Below are positions 4,702 to 12,395 of a stretch of 17,180 nt of DNA, piece by piece. The first letter of the stretch is position 1; every line of letters begins with the position of its first letter. The position numbers and the translations under genes were made by a program. The notes under the pieces are model-generated. The model searched no databases. It worked only from the letters and a program-made list of their open reading frames with translations, and had not been told where the DNA came from. This stretch comes from Deltaproteobacteria bacterium (GTDB lineage Bacteria; Myxococcota_A; UBA9160; PR03), in assembly GCA_018262315.1 (NCBI GenBank), contig JAGSPS010000019.1, positions 1 to 17,180 on the forward strand. The letters run 5' to 3'.

Positions 4702-6136
4702 CCAGCCCTGACTCCCGCAGTGCGTCGTCGATGAAGCGGCGCACGGGCGGGTGCATGCCGAAGGTCACGTGGGCGCCCGGATACCAGTGCATCTTCGGGC
4801 GATCCCAGTGGCGCCACAGATCGCGCACCTGGTCCGGCGGCACGAGCTGATCGGCGCTGCCGCCGAAGATGTAGCGGCGCTCGTGCGGAATCTGGGGCTC
4901 GAGCACGAGCGGCGAGATCACCTTCTTGAGATCCGTGGTCTCGTTCAAGCCGACGCCCAGTTCCTCGGCGACACGCAGCGAATCGGGCGGACCGTGACGC
5001 CACGAAAGACGCGCGAAATCGGTCGCCGGAATGCCGGCGATCGCGCAGGCCAGATCCCGCTCGAACGCCGCGAGCAGCGCCGTGCTGTAGCCCCCGAGCG
5101 AGAGGCCGAACACGCCGATCCGTGTCGCCCCTTGCGCGCGCACCCAGGAGACGATGCGCCGAAGATCCCAGGCGGTCTGCGCAAGCGCATGCACCGTGTC
5201 GAGGAGATCGCCCGAGAGCATGCCGTCGCCCGAGACGCGGCGGATCTTGCGCGGTCCGTGCAGCGGCAACACCGGCAGGATCAGGTTCAGGCCGAGCTTC
5301 TTCTGCAGCCACTCGGGACGGAAGGCTGTGAAGTCGACGAGCGGCATGCCCATCTGGTAGCCGTGGATGCAGACCAGCCACGGTCGCTCCGCAGTTCCGG
5401 CCGGGCCCGGAACGCCGTCGCGGCGCATCACCCATGCGTGGGCGGTGCGCGGCGGCACGTAGGACAGGTAGCGATCGCGACCGGGCTCCCCGTCGTTCGG
5501 CTCGTAGCCGCTCTCGAAGCGGAGATGCTCGTACGCAAGACCGCGCACGCGGTCCGGCCGCAGATCCACCTGCTCGAGCGGCGGCGGCGTGCGGTGGTAG
5601 CTCGACGGCTTTTCGAGCCACCCACGGTCGCGGTAGAGAGCGAGCGCCTCGTGCACCTCCGCAACCACGCGCTCACCGTCGGTCTTCAGTGCGCGTGCGG
5701 GGGCCGAGAGCGTCATCTGCGCGAGGATCGCCTCGTCGAGCGTCACCTCGAATGCGGTGCGCAGTGCACGTCCCGGATCGGGAACGTCTTCCTCGTCGGC
5801 CTGCACCCGCAGCGTGAGATAGCCGACGGCTCCCCCCGCCAGTAGCGACGCCGCGACGAGCCCGAGCGCACCCGCGAAGCCGGCCCAGCTCCACGAAAAA
5901 AGGAGTCCGACCACGACGCCCAGGATCGCCCCCGCCGCGCCGAAGTGGCGCTCGCGCGGGTCGCCGGGCCAGAGCCACGACGAGACGCCGCCGCCCAGCA
6001 TCAGGAGCCCGGGAACCGAGGCGAGAACGAGCGGAAGCCCGCCGTGGCGGGTCCCGAATTCGAGCCACACCAGGCCGGCTGCAATCAGCCAGAGTGGCTC
6101 ACGGCGCCAGATGGGTCGCTGTTCGTGTTGCTGCAT
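4694..6136 (-). CDS. Membrane-anchored alpha/beta hydrolase
   Basis: A 480-residue protein with an N-terminal hydrophobic module (about residues 15-30, 33-56 and 67-109, probably four membrane helices) followed by a linker and an alpha/beta-hydrolase domain. The catalytic elements are visible: HGY at 258-260 for the oxyanion region, nucleophile elbow GLSLGG with Ser346, acid Asp429 in GGSADQLVPPDQ, and His456 in PGAHVTFG. The segment LILPVLPLHGPRK (285-297) resembles ABHD18/DUF2048-type hydrolases, but I would not name a subfamily firmly. The substrate is unknown; a membrane lipid ester or lipophilic compound fits the anchoring. The ATG at 6136 is chosen because GGGGAGAG lies about 6 bases upstream; the open frame continues further upstream but has no ribosome site there. 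It is divergent from plsB, and its TAG stop overlaps the ZapG-like gene by 8 bp. Confidence 0.8.
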   Translation of the reverse strand: MQQHEQRPIWRREPLWLIAAGLVWLEFGTRHGGLPLVLASVPGLLMLGGGVSSWLWPGDPRERHFGAAGAILGVVVGLLFSWSWAGFAGALGLVAASLLAGGAVGYLTLRVQADEEDVPDPGRALRTAFEVTLDEAILAQMTLSAPARALKTDGERVVAEVHEALALYRDRGWLEKPSSYHRTPPPLEQVDLRPDRVRGLAYEHLRFESGYEPNDGEPGRDRYLSYVPPRTAHAWVMRRDGVPGPAGTAERPWLVCIHGYQMGMPLVDFTAFRPEWLQKKLGLNLILPVLPLHGPRKIRRVSGDGMLSGDLLDTVHALAQTAWDLRRIVSWVRAQGATRIGVFGLSLGGYSTALLAAFERDLACAIAGIPATDFARLSWRHGPPDSLRVAEELGVGLNETTDLKKVISPLVLEPQIPHERRYIFGGSADQLVPPDQVRDLWRHWDRPKMHWYPGAHVTFGMHPPVRRFIDDALRESGLVS

Positions 6137-6224
6137 CGGTCTCTCCCCGCATGTTGCATGCACGATAACGGCGCGAAGGGGAAGCTTCACCACACTCCGG
6201 CGTCCGACCCGCGGCGTGGCGCGA

Positions 6225-6230
6225 TAGACT
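6225..6230 (+). promoter_or_regulatory. plsB: Candidate -10 element placing plsB transcription at its start codon
   Basis: TAGACT (TAnnnT pattern) ends 9 bases before the ATG at 6240. Transcription from it would start at or within a few bases of the ATG, and no Shine-Dalgarno sequence precedes that ATG. No good -35 is visible. The same TAGACTGG octamer occurs upstream of the ZapG-like gene. Confidence 0.35.
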
Positions 6231-6239
6231 GGGCGGCAC

Positions 6240-8624
6240 ATGCCGGATCGACCGTTCGAAGGCGAAGCCAGCTGGCCCGACGCGCGCGGGCGCCGCGTGG
6301 TGTTCCTGCTCGACGCCGCGACCGCGCTCGAGCGACGCATTCTCGAAAGCTGGATTCGCCGCCACCTGCCCGCAGCCCCCGACGCGGCTGCGATCGCCGA
6401 CACCGTGGCAATTCCGCCGTCACGGGGACGCAAGCGCGGCACGGGGGGTCTCGACGCGCTCGAAGTGGCGGTCTCGCAAGGCGATGACCCGCTGCTCGCG
6501 CCGCTGCGCGTGGTGTGGCTCCCGCCGCGACGCCCCGACGGCACGCGCGTGGTGCGGTTGCGCGACGTGCTACTGCGCGGCGATCCCTTCGACCCCTCCG
6601 CCGGGCGTCAGCGCCTGATCCTGGCGCGCGACCGCGAGCGGTGTCGCATCGTGCACGGCGAGCCGGCGCCGCTCTCGGAGCTGCGCGAACGCTGGCGTGG
6701 CGGCGGCCAGGCGGAAGCCGTCGAAACGACATCGCTCCAGGAGTTCATCTCGCGCCAGGCGCAGCTCGCGCTCGAGCGCGGCGAACGGCGCCTGCGCGGC
6801 GCGCGCTACAAGGTGCCGCGCCTGGTGCGCGAGGAGATCCTGGCGCGACCGTCGTTCCGCGGCGGCCTGGCCCGGATCGCGCGCAAACTCGGCCGATCCG
6901 AGGCCGACGTGGCGCGCGAGGCATCGCGCGACCTGCGCGAAATCGCCGCCGCGCACAATCCGATCACCATCGACCTCGCGACGCAGCTCTACCGCTTCCT
7001 CTACACGCGCGGCTACGACGCCGAACTGCGCTACGACCACGCGCGCCTCGAACAGGTCGCGGCGCTCTCGCAGCGCTCGCCGGTGGTGTTCCTGCCGACG
7101 CACCGCTCGAACCTCGATCACCCGTCACTGCACTGCATGCTCTGGGAGAACGGGCTCCCGCCGAACCACACCGCCGGCGGGATCAACATGAACTTCTTCC
7201 CGATCGGCCCGCTGGTGCGGCGTGCAGGCGTGTTCTTCATCCGCCGCAGCTTCAAGGACGACGAAATCTACAAACTCGTCCTGCATCACTACATCGACTA
7301 CCTGATCGAAAAGCGCTTCTCGCTCGAGTGGTACATCGAGGGCGGCCGCTCGCGCTCCGGCAAACTGCTGCCGCCGAAGTTCGGGATGCTCGCCTACGTG
7401 GTGGACGCCTACCGGCGCGGCAAGAGCGAGGACGTGTTCCTGATCCCGGTGTCGATTGCCTACGACCAGATCCAGGACGTCGGCGACTACGTGGCCGAGC
7501 AACGTGGCGCGGCCAAGCAGCAGGAGAGCTTCAGCTGGTTCGTGGGACTGGTGCGGCGGCTGCGGCGCTACGGCGAGATCCACATCCGCTTCGGCGAACC
7601 GATCTCGCTCGCCAAAGCGCTCGGCGCGCCCAACCCGAACGCCGAACCGAATCCCGACGAGGACAACCTCGCGATCCAGAAGCTCGCCTTCGAGACCTGC
7701 GTGCGCATCAACGCGGTGACGCCGATCAGCGCGACTTCGCTCGTGACGCTGGCCCTGCTCGGCGTCGGCGACCAGGCGCTCACGCTCGAGGAGGTGCGCG
7801 TCTCGCTGATGCGAGTGCTCGACTACGTCGAGCGCCGCAAGCTGCCGACGATGGGCGAACTCGATCTGCGCACGGACGCCGGGGTCATGCGCGCGCTCGA
7901 CGAGCTGGTGCGCAGCAACGTGATCGTCTGCTACGCCGAGGGCCCCGAGGCCGTCTACAAGATCCGCGAGGACGAGCACCTCGCGGCAGCCTACTACCGC
8001 AACTCGGTGATCCACTTCTTCGTGACGCCGGCGATTGCGGAGCTGGCGCTGCTCGCCGCCGCCGCCGGGGGCGTCGTGGATCGTCTGGCCGCGTTCTTCG
8101 ACGCGGCGCTGCGGCTGCGCGACCTGCTCAAGTTCGAGTTCTTCTTCCCCGACCGCGAACGATTCCTCGCCGACCTGCGCGAAGAGATCTCGTTCCATGC
8201 GCCCGACTGGGAGGAACGCATCGACGAAGGACCTGCCGCGATCCACGCACTGGTGCGACGCTTCCGTCCGCTCTCCGCACACCGCGTCGCGCGGCCCTTC
8301 CTCGAGTCGTATCGCGTGGTGGCGGAGTCGCTGCTGCGCTGGGGAACCGAGAAGCCCGTGGACAAGGGCGAACTCCTGTCGCGCGCGCTGGCGCTCGGCA
8401 AACAGTGGTTGCTGCAACAGCGCATCCGCGGCGCCGAGTCCGTCTCGAGGAGCTACTTCGAAACCGCGCTGCGCCTCGCCGACAACCGCAAGCTGCTCGG
8501 CGCCGGCGCCGGGGATCTCGACGAGCGCCGCCGCAAGCTCGTCGCCGAGCTGTCGGGCGCCATCCGCCGCATCGACGCCATCGACGCGCTCGCCGCGGCG
8601 CGGCGATCCGGGATCGAAACCTGA
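6240..8624 (+). CDS. plsB: Glycerol-3-phosphate 1-O-acyltransferase, PlsB type
   Basis: A 794-residue membrane-associated acyltransferase, close to the roughly 800 residues of E. coli PlsB, performing the first acylation of glycerol 3-phosphate in phospholipid synthesis. The four acyltransferase blocks are in order: HRSNLD with catalytic H288 and D293 (in VVFLPTHRSNLDHPSL), GVFFIRRSFKDD (330-341), YIEGGRSRSGKLLPPKFG (365-382) and FLIPVSIAYDQ (400-410). A long helical C-terminal region follows (about 460-794), as in PlsB and mitochondrial GPAT. The N-terminal 160 residues are a less conserved preamble. The ATG at 6240 has no ribosome site but a -10-like TAGACT 9 bases upstream, so the message may be leaderless; internal GTG codons near residue 20 also lack a ribosome site. 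It is divergent from the hydrolase and followed 63 bp later by the ABC importer, so read-through is likely. Confidence 0.93.
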   Translation: MPDRPFEGEASWPDARGRRVVFLLDAATALERRILESWIRRHLPAAPDAAAIADTVAIPPSRGRKRGTGGLDALEVAVSQGDDPLLAPLRVVWLPPRRPDGTRVVRLRDVLLRGDPFDPSAGRQRLILARDRERCRIVHGEPAPLSELRERWRGGGQAEAVETTSLQEFISRQAQLALERGERRLRGARYKVPRLVREEILARPSFRGGLARIARKLGRSEADVAREASRDLREIAAAHNPITIDLATQLYRFLYTRGYDAELRYDHARLEQVAALSQRSPVVFLPTHRSNLDHPSLHCMLWENGLPPNHTAGGINMNFFPIGPLVRRAGVFFIRRSFKDDEIYKLVLHHYIDYLIEKRFSLEWYIEGGRSRSGKLLPPKFGMLAYVVDAYRRGKSEDVFLIPVSIAYDQIQDVGDYVAEQRGAAKQQESFSWFVGLVRRLRRYGEIHIRFGEPISLAKALGAPNPNAEPNPDEDNLAIQKLAFETCVRINAVTPISATSLVTLALLGVGDQALTLEEVRVSLMRVLDYVERRKLPTMGELDLRTDAGVMRALDELVRSNVIVCYAEGPEAVYKIREDEHLAAAYYRNSVIHFFVTPAIAELALLAAAAGGVVDRLAAFFDAALRLRDLLKFEFFFPDRERFLADLREEISFHAPDWEERIDEGPAAIHALVRRFRPLSAHRVARPFLESYRVVAESLLRWGTEKPVDKGELLSRALALGKQWLLQQRIRGAESVSRSYFETALRLADNRKLLGAGAGDLDERRRKLVAELSGAIRRIDAIDALAAARRSGIET

Positions 8625-8687
8625 CGGCCGGTCGGAGACGCACACTCCGTCTTGACGCCCTCCCCCCTTCCCCGCTACCCCGCGTTC

Positions 8688-9491
8688 ATGTCCGCACCCG
8701 AACCGACGGCCGCGCCCACCGGCGTCGCGGTTCGCGTGCGCGGTGCGTGCCGCGTCTTCCGCTCCGCGGGCGAAGCCGACGTGGTCGCGGTCGACGGCGT
8801 CGACCTCTCGATCGCAGCGGGCGAATTCGTCGCGATCCTCGGCCCCTCGGGTTGTGGCAAGTCGACGCTGCTGCGCATGATCGCCGGCCTCGAGCCGCTC
8901 GATGCGGGCGACCTCGGGTTCGGCGCCGGCGGCGGCGCCCCGAAGAACGCCCTCGCCTACGTGTTCCAGGACGCCCACCTGCTGCCTTGGCGCGACGTGC
9001 TCGCGAACGTCGCGCTGCCGCTCGAGCTGCAGGGGCGCGCCAGCGGCGAACGGCGCGACGCCGCCCTGCGCGCGATCGCTGCGGTGGGCCTCGCCGACGC
9101 CGCGCGGCGTCATCCCGCGCAGCTCTCGGGCGGCATGCGGATGCGCGTCTCGCTGGCGCGCGCGCTCGTCACCGAACCGCGCCTGCTGCTGCTCGACGAA
9201 CCCTTTGCCGCGCTCGACGAGATCACGCGCCAGGACCTCGACGACCAGCTCCGCGCGCTCTGGGCCGCGACCGGGATGACGGTGCTCTTCGTCACGCACT
9301 CGATCGCCGAAGCCGCGTTCCTGGCCGAACGCGCCGTCGTGCTCACCCGCAGACCGGCGCGCGTCGTGCTCGAGCACGCGCTCGATCTTCCCGCGCAACG
9401 CGACGCGGCACTGCGCGGCGATGCGCGCTTCGCCCGCGAGATGAGCGTTCTCTACGAGGCATTGCGCCGCGGCAACGGGAAAGCGGCGTGA
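8688..9491 (+). CDS. ABC importer ATPase, NitT/TauT-class
   Basis: A 267-residue ATP-binding subunit with every nucleotide-binding motif intact: Walker A GPSGCGKST (52-60), Q-loop VFQDAHLLPW with Gln94, signature LSGGM (146-150), Walker B LLLLDEP with Asp170-Glu171, D-loop, and H-loop His204 in FVTHSIAEA. The QDAHLLPWRDVLANV segment is typical of the nitrate/sulfonate/taurine and thiamine-precursor importer ATPases. The start is uncertain. The ATG at 8688 lacks a clear ribosome site, and an in-frame TTG at 8652, with GGAGA about 14 bases before it, would add 12 residues (TPSPLPRYPAF and its initiator). The stop overlaps the GTG start of the permease in GTGA. It energises the two following gene products. 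Confidence 0.92.
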   Translation: MSAPEPTAAPTGVAVRVRGACRVFRSAGEADVVAVDGVDLSIAAGEFVAILGPSGCGKSTLLRMIAGLEPLDAGDLGFGAGGGAPKNALAYVFQDAHLLPWRDVLANVALPLELQGRASGERRDAALRAIAAVGLADAARRHPAQLSGGMRMRVSLARALVTEPRLLLLDEPFAALDEITRQDLDDQLRALWAATGMTVLFVTHSIAEAAFLAERAVVLTRRPARVVLEHALDLPAQRDAALRGDARFAREMSVLYEALRRGNGKAA

Positions 9492-10255
9492 AGCCCCGCT
9501 TCGTCGAGACCTTCGTGCCGCCCGCGGCGACCTTCCTGCTGACCACCGCGGCGGCAGAGTTCGGGATCCGTGCTGCGGGCGTCTCGCCGCTGCTGCTGCC
9601 GACGCCGTCCGCTGTCGCGCGCGCCGCGCTGCAACACGCCCCGACGCTGCTGCCCGCCCTCGCGATGACGGCGCAGGCGGTGGCGATCGGGCTCGCGCTC
9701 TCGATCGCGCTGGGGCTGCTCGTCGCGATCGCGCTCTCGACGTCGCGCTGGGTGGAACGCGCCTTCTACCCGTACGCGATCTTCTTCCAGATCGTGCCGA
9801 TCGTGGCGATCGCGCCGCTGCTGGTGATCTGGTTCGGCTACGGCATGCGCGCGGTGGTCGCGGCCGCGTTCATCGTCTCGGTGTTCCCGGTGATCGCGAA
9901 CTCGCTGGCGGGGCTGCTCTCGGTCGATCCCGCCCTGCGCGACCTCTTCCGCCTCTACGGTGCGAGCGGTTTCGCGCGGCTCTGGAAACTGTCGCTGCCG
10001 TGGGCCCTGCCGAACGTGCTGACGGGCTTGCGGATCGCGGCGGGACTCGCCGTGATCGGCGCGATCGTCGGCGAGTTCGTCGGCGGCGGCGGGCTCGGCG
10101 TGGTGGTGCTCGAAGCAATGCGCCAGCAGCGCACCGACCTGGTCTTCGCGGCGGTGCTGCACGCCGCCGCGCTCGGCCTCGCGCTCTTCGCCGCGGTGAA
10201 CGCAACCAGCCATTTCGCGTTGCGCCGCTGGCACACGCAGGAGACCGAACCGTGA
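9488..10255 (+). CDS. ABC importer permease, NitT/TauT-class
   Basis: A 255-residue inner-membrane permease with about six hydrophobic segments (roughly residues 12-30, 58-84, 94-116, 121-145, 176-196 and 218-240). The cytoplasmic EAA-like loop YGASGFARLWKLSLPWALP (157-175) contacts the ATPase. FFQIVPIVAIAPLLVIWFG (99-117) is the conserved helix typical of this importer class. The GTG start at 9488 shares bases with the TGA of the ATPase gene, so translation is coupled. Its own TGA likewise overlaps the GTG of the binding-protein gene. The transported compound cannot be told from the permease. Confidence 0.92.
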   Translation: MKPRFVETFVPPAATFLLTTAAAEFGIRAAGVSPLLLPTPSAVARAALQHAPTLLPALAMTAQAVAIGLALSIALGLLVAIALSTSRWVERAFYPYAIFFQIVPIVAIAPLLVIWFGYGMRAVVAAAFIVSVFPVIANSLAGLLSVDPALRDLFRLYGASGFARLWKLSLPWALPNVLTGLRIAAGLAVIGAIVGEFVGGGGLGVVVLEAMRQQRTDLVFAAVLHAAALGLALFAAVNATSHFALRRWHTQETEP

Positions 10256-11262
10256 GCAGACGCGCAGCTTCGAAGCGCGCCGTCGCGATCGGGATGGCGG
10301 CGCTGCTCGCAATCCCCGCCTGCGGCGGCGAAGACGCGGCGACGCGCGCCACGGCCGGCAAGGTCGCCCTCGCGCTGAACTGGAAGCCCGAGCCCGAGTT
10401 CGGCGGGCTCTACGAAGCGCAGCGCATGGACGCCTTCGCGAAGCGCGGGATCACGCTGGAACTCACCGGGGGACCGGGCGCGCCGGTCGTGCAGATGGTC
10501 GAGGCCGGCAAGGTCGAGTTCGGCATCGCAGCCGCCGACGAAGTCGTGCTCGCGCGCGACCGCGGCGCCGACATCGTCGCGGTGTTCGCGACCTACCAGA
10601 CCAATCCGCAGGGCATCATGGTGCACGCCGCGCGCGGCCTGCACTCGCTCGCCGACGTGTTCGCCGCCGGCGGCACGCTCGCCGTCGAGCCGGGCGTCGC
10701 GTACACGAAGTTCTTCGAGAAGCACTATGACCTCACGAAGATGAAGATCGTCCCGTACGGCTACAGCATCGCGCCGTTCCTCGGCGACCCGACGCTGGCG
10801 CAACAGGTCTTCGTCACCGCCGAGCCGATCGCCGCGCGCCGCCAGGGCGCCGACCCGCAGGTGTTCCTGATCGCGGAGTCGGGCTTCAACCCGTACGCGG
10901 CGGTGGTGATCACGACGGGAGCACGCGCGCGCGCCGAGACGAAACGCCTCGCCGACTTCGTCGCAGCGCTGCGAGAAGGCTGGCGCGGCTATCTCGACGA
11001 TCCCACCCTGGCGAACGCGTTGATGGGCCAGCTCAACAAGGAGATGGACGCCGACACCTTCCGCCTCGGCGCCGCCGCGCAGCAACCGCTGATCGAGGAC
11101 GCGTTCGCGAAGCAATCCGGCGTCGGCGCGATGTCACTCGAGCGCTGGGCGACGCTCGGCAGACAGCTCCAGGAACTCGGCCTGATCGGCGCGGCGCCCG
11201 CGCCGCGAGATTGTTTCGTGCAGGTCGAAACGCTCCAAAGCCCCCCAGAGCCGCTGCGCTGA
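10252..11262 (+). CDS. NMT1/THI5-like substrate-binding lipoprotein
   Basis: A 336-residue periplasmic binding protein of the NMT1/THI5-like fold. The first 24 residues form a signal peptide (basic start, MAALLAIPAC) with a plausible lipobox IPAC and Cys24, so it should be a lipoprotein. The opening strand ALALNWKPEPEFGGLYEAQR corresponds to the LDWTPNTNHTGLYVA region of thiamine-precursor binding proteins. EAGKVEFGIAAADEVVLARD and VFATYQTNPQGIMVH follow in the usual order. The GTG start at 10252 overlaps the permease stop (GTGA); no better ATG is available because the signal peptide needs this start. The ligand is unknown. Thiamine-pyrimidine, riboflavin or an alkyl sulfonate are family possibilities, and no TPP or FMN riboswitch is visible in the short gap upstream of the operon to decide between them. 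Confidence 0.88.
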   Translation: MSRRAASKRAVAIGMAALLAIPACGGEDAATRATAGKVALALNWKPEPEFGGLYEAQRMDAFAKRGITLELTGGPGAPVVQMVEAGKVEFGIAAADEVVLARDRGADIVAVFATYQTNPQGIMVHAARGLHSLADVFAAGGTLAVEPGVAYTKFFEKHYDLTKMKIVPYGYSIAPFLGDPTLAQQVFVTAEPIAARRQGADPQVFLIAESGFNPYAAVVITTGARARAETKRLADFVAALREGWRGYLDDPTLANALMGQLNKEMDADTFRLGAAAQQPLIEDAFAKQSGVGAMSLERWATLGRQLQELGLIGAAPAPRDCFVQVETLQSPPEPLR

Positions 11263-11348
11263 ATGACATCGAGGACGAAGGGGATCACCGGGCTCCCAGA
11301 AATTCGCTTCGCGCAATCCCGCCGTTCGCCCGATTTCCGGCAACCCTG

Positions 11349-11837
11349 TCAGCCGGCAGTGCCACTGCGCGACGTCACCTCGAACAGCCATGCGTCGCCG
11401 GGCGGTCGCTTCGGGTACTTGCGCGACGCAACCTCGCGGACGGCGCTCGTCGTGGCCGCGTCCTCGACCTTCGCGAGCGTCACGCGATAGCGCTTGCCTT
11501 CGATGCGAAGCGTCGCGCGACCGTCCTCGAGCGCGACCCGGTGCCAGGTCTTGCCGGGCGGATACTCGGTCGAGGCCGGGATGTACGCCTTGCCCTCGTG
11601 CACCAGGATCCAGGTGGTGCGCGAGCGCGACTGCGATTCGAGCTGGAGGGCGATCTCCGGCACGTCCGTCGCGAAGCCCCAGTCGGCGACCGGCACGCTC
11701 ACCATCACACCGCCGACGAGCGCGCCGCCGGGAATCGGGCCGAGCGGGCCGTCGAGAAAGCGCGCGCCGAAGAATACGACGCCGGCCAGCACGGCTACGC
11801 CGAGAACGACTCGAACGATCCAACGCAGTACCGTCAT
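11349..11837 (-). CDS. Membrane-anchored split-barrel-like protein, uncharacterised
   Basis: A 162-residue protein with an N-terminal membrane helix (about 5-24, RWIVRVVLGVAVLAGVVFFG), a short FLDGPLGPIPGG linker and a soluble beta-rich domain. The domain reads WILVHEGKAYIP, then KTWHRVALEDGRATLRIEGK, then a helix ending VASRKYPKR. This pattern resembles the PNPOx/F420-type split beta-barrel families (DUF2255-like), in which the WxRxV and RIRxxGK strands form a flavin or deazaflavin pocket. That assignment is from pattern memory and is tentative. No cofactor-binding residue can be confirmed. The ATG at 11837 has CGGAGG about 8 bases upstream. It lies 59 bp after the GNAT gene, probably last in the operon, and converges with the importer. 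Confidence 0.6.
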   Translation of the reverse strand: MTVLRWIVRVVLGVAVLAGVVFFGARFLDGPLGPIPGGALVGGVMVSVPVADWGFATDVPEIALQLESQSRSRTTWILVHEGKAYIPASTEYPPGKTWHRVALEDGRATLRIEGKRYRVTLAKVEDAATTSAVREVASRKYPKRPPGDAWLFEVTSRSGTAG

Positions 11838-11896
11838 GCGAGCAACCTCCGTTGCGGTCGAACCGCATGGTGACAGCGAAACGGCCGCGCGGCCAA

Positions 11897-12370
11897 CTAC
11901 GGCTGCGAACGCGTCGACTCCTCGAAGAGCAGGTAGTGCGTCTCGTGCATGCCGAGGGCGCGGTAGCTCGCCTGCGCGCCGGTGTTCTCGCGCTCCACGT
12001 AGAGACGCAGGCCGCACACGTCGGGTTCCCGCGCGGCGAGTGCGCGCACGTGCTCGTGGAGTCGGCGGTAGTGCCCGCGGCCGCGCTGCGACGGCCGCAC
12101 GTAGACGCTCTGGATCCACCAGAAGAAACCGTTGCGCCACTCGCTCCACTCGCTGGTGAGCATCAGGCTCGCCACCGCTTCGCCGTCCACCTCCAACACG
12201 AAGCTGCGTCCGCGAGCCGGATCGCCGAGCAGCGCCGCGACGCCGGCGCGCAGCGTGGCCGCGTCGAGCGCGACGCCCTCCGTTTCGCGAGCCATCGCGC
12301 GCGCGAACTCCGCGAGCACCTCGAGGTCGGCGGCCGTCGCCGCGCGAATGCGGGCTTTCGCAGCGTTCAT
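11897..12370 (-). CDS. GNAT-family N-acetyltransferase
   Basis: A 157-residue single-domain acetyltransferase. Motif A is clear: QSVYVRPSQRGRGHYRRLHE (87-106), with the acetyl-CoA pyrophosphate loop QRGRGH (95-100) in the Q/RxxGxG/A pattern. Motif B follows as YVERENTGAQASYRALGM (124-141), the usual N-terminal part of the last helix. The acceptor is unknown. The ATG at 12370 is preferred over an upstream in-frame ATG at 12421 because AGGAG lies 5 bases before it and the upstream choice would add a non-homologous stretch overlapping the amidohydrolase. It starts 25 bp after the amidohydrolase stop, so it belongs to the same transcript and may act on a product of that pathway or be a detoxifying passenger. 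Confidence 0.88.
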   Translation of the reverse strand: MNAAKARIRAATAADLEVLAEFARAMARETEGVALDAATLRAGVAALLGDPARGRSFVLEVDGEAVASLMLTSEWSEWRNGFFWWIQSVYVRPSQRGRGHYRRLHEHVRALAAREPDVCGLRLYVERENTGAQASYRALGMHETHYLLFEESTRSQP

Positions 12371-12395
12371 GTCCACTCCTGTTGCGCGACCCCCG

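Noticed and set aside
6155..6162. TGCATGCA palindrome between the hydrolase and plsB as an operator
   Set aside because: It is only 8 bp and isolated; chance occurrence is likely and no second half-site extends it.
8625..8687. TPP or FMN riboswitch upstream of the importer
   Set aside because: The gap is about 63 bases, too short for either aptamer, and none of their conserved blocks is visible.
7125..9398. 757-codon minus-strand frame opposite plsB and the ATPase
   Set aside because: It is an antisense shadow with a skewed composition; the plus-strand proteins have complete catalytic motifs.
6515..10255. 1246-codon frame running from plsB into the permease
   Set aside because: Its first 970 codons are an out-of-frame shadow of plsB and the ATPase; only the final part from GTG 9488 is the permease.
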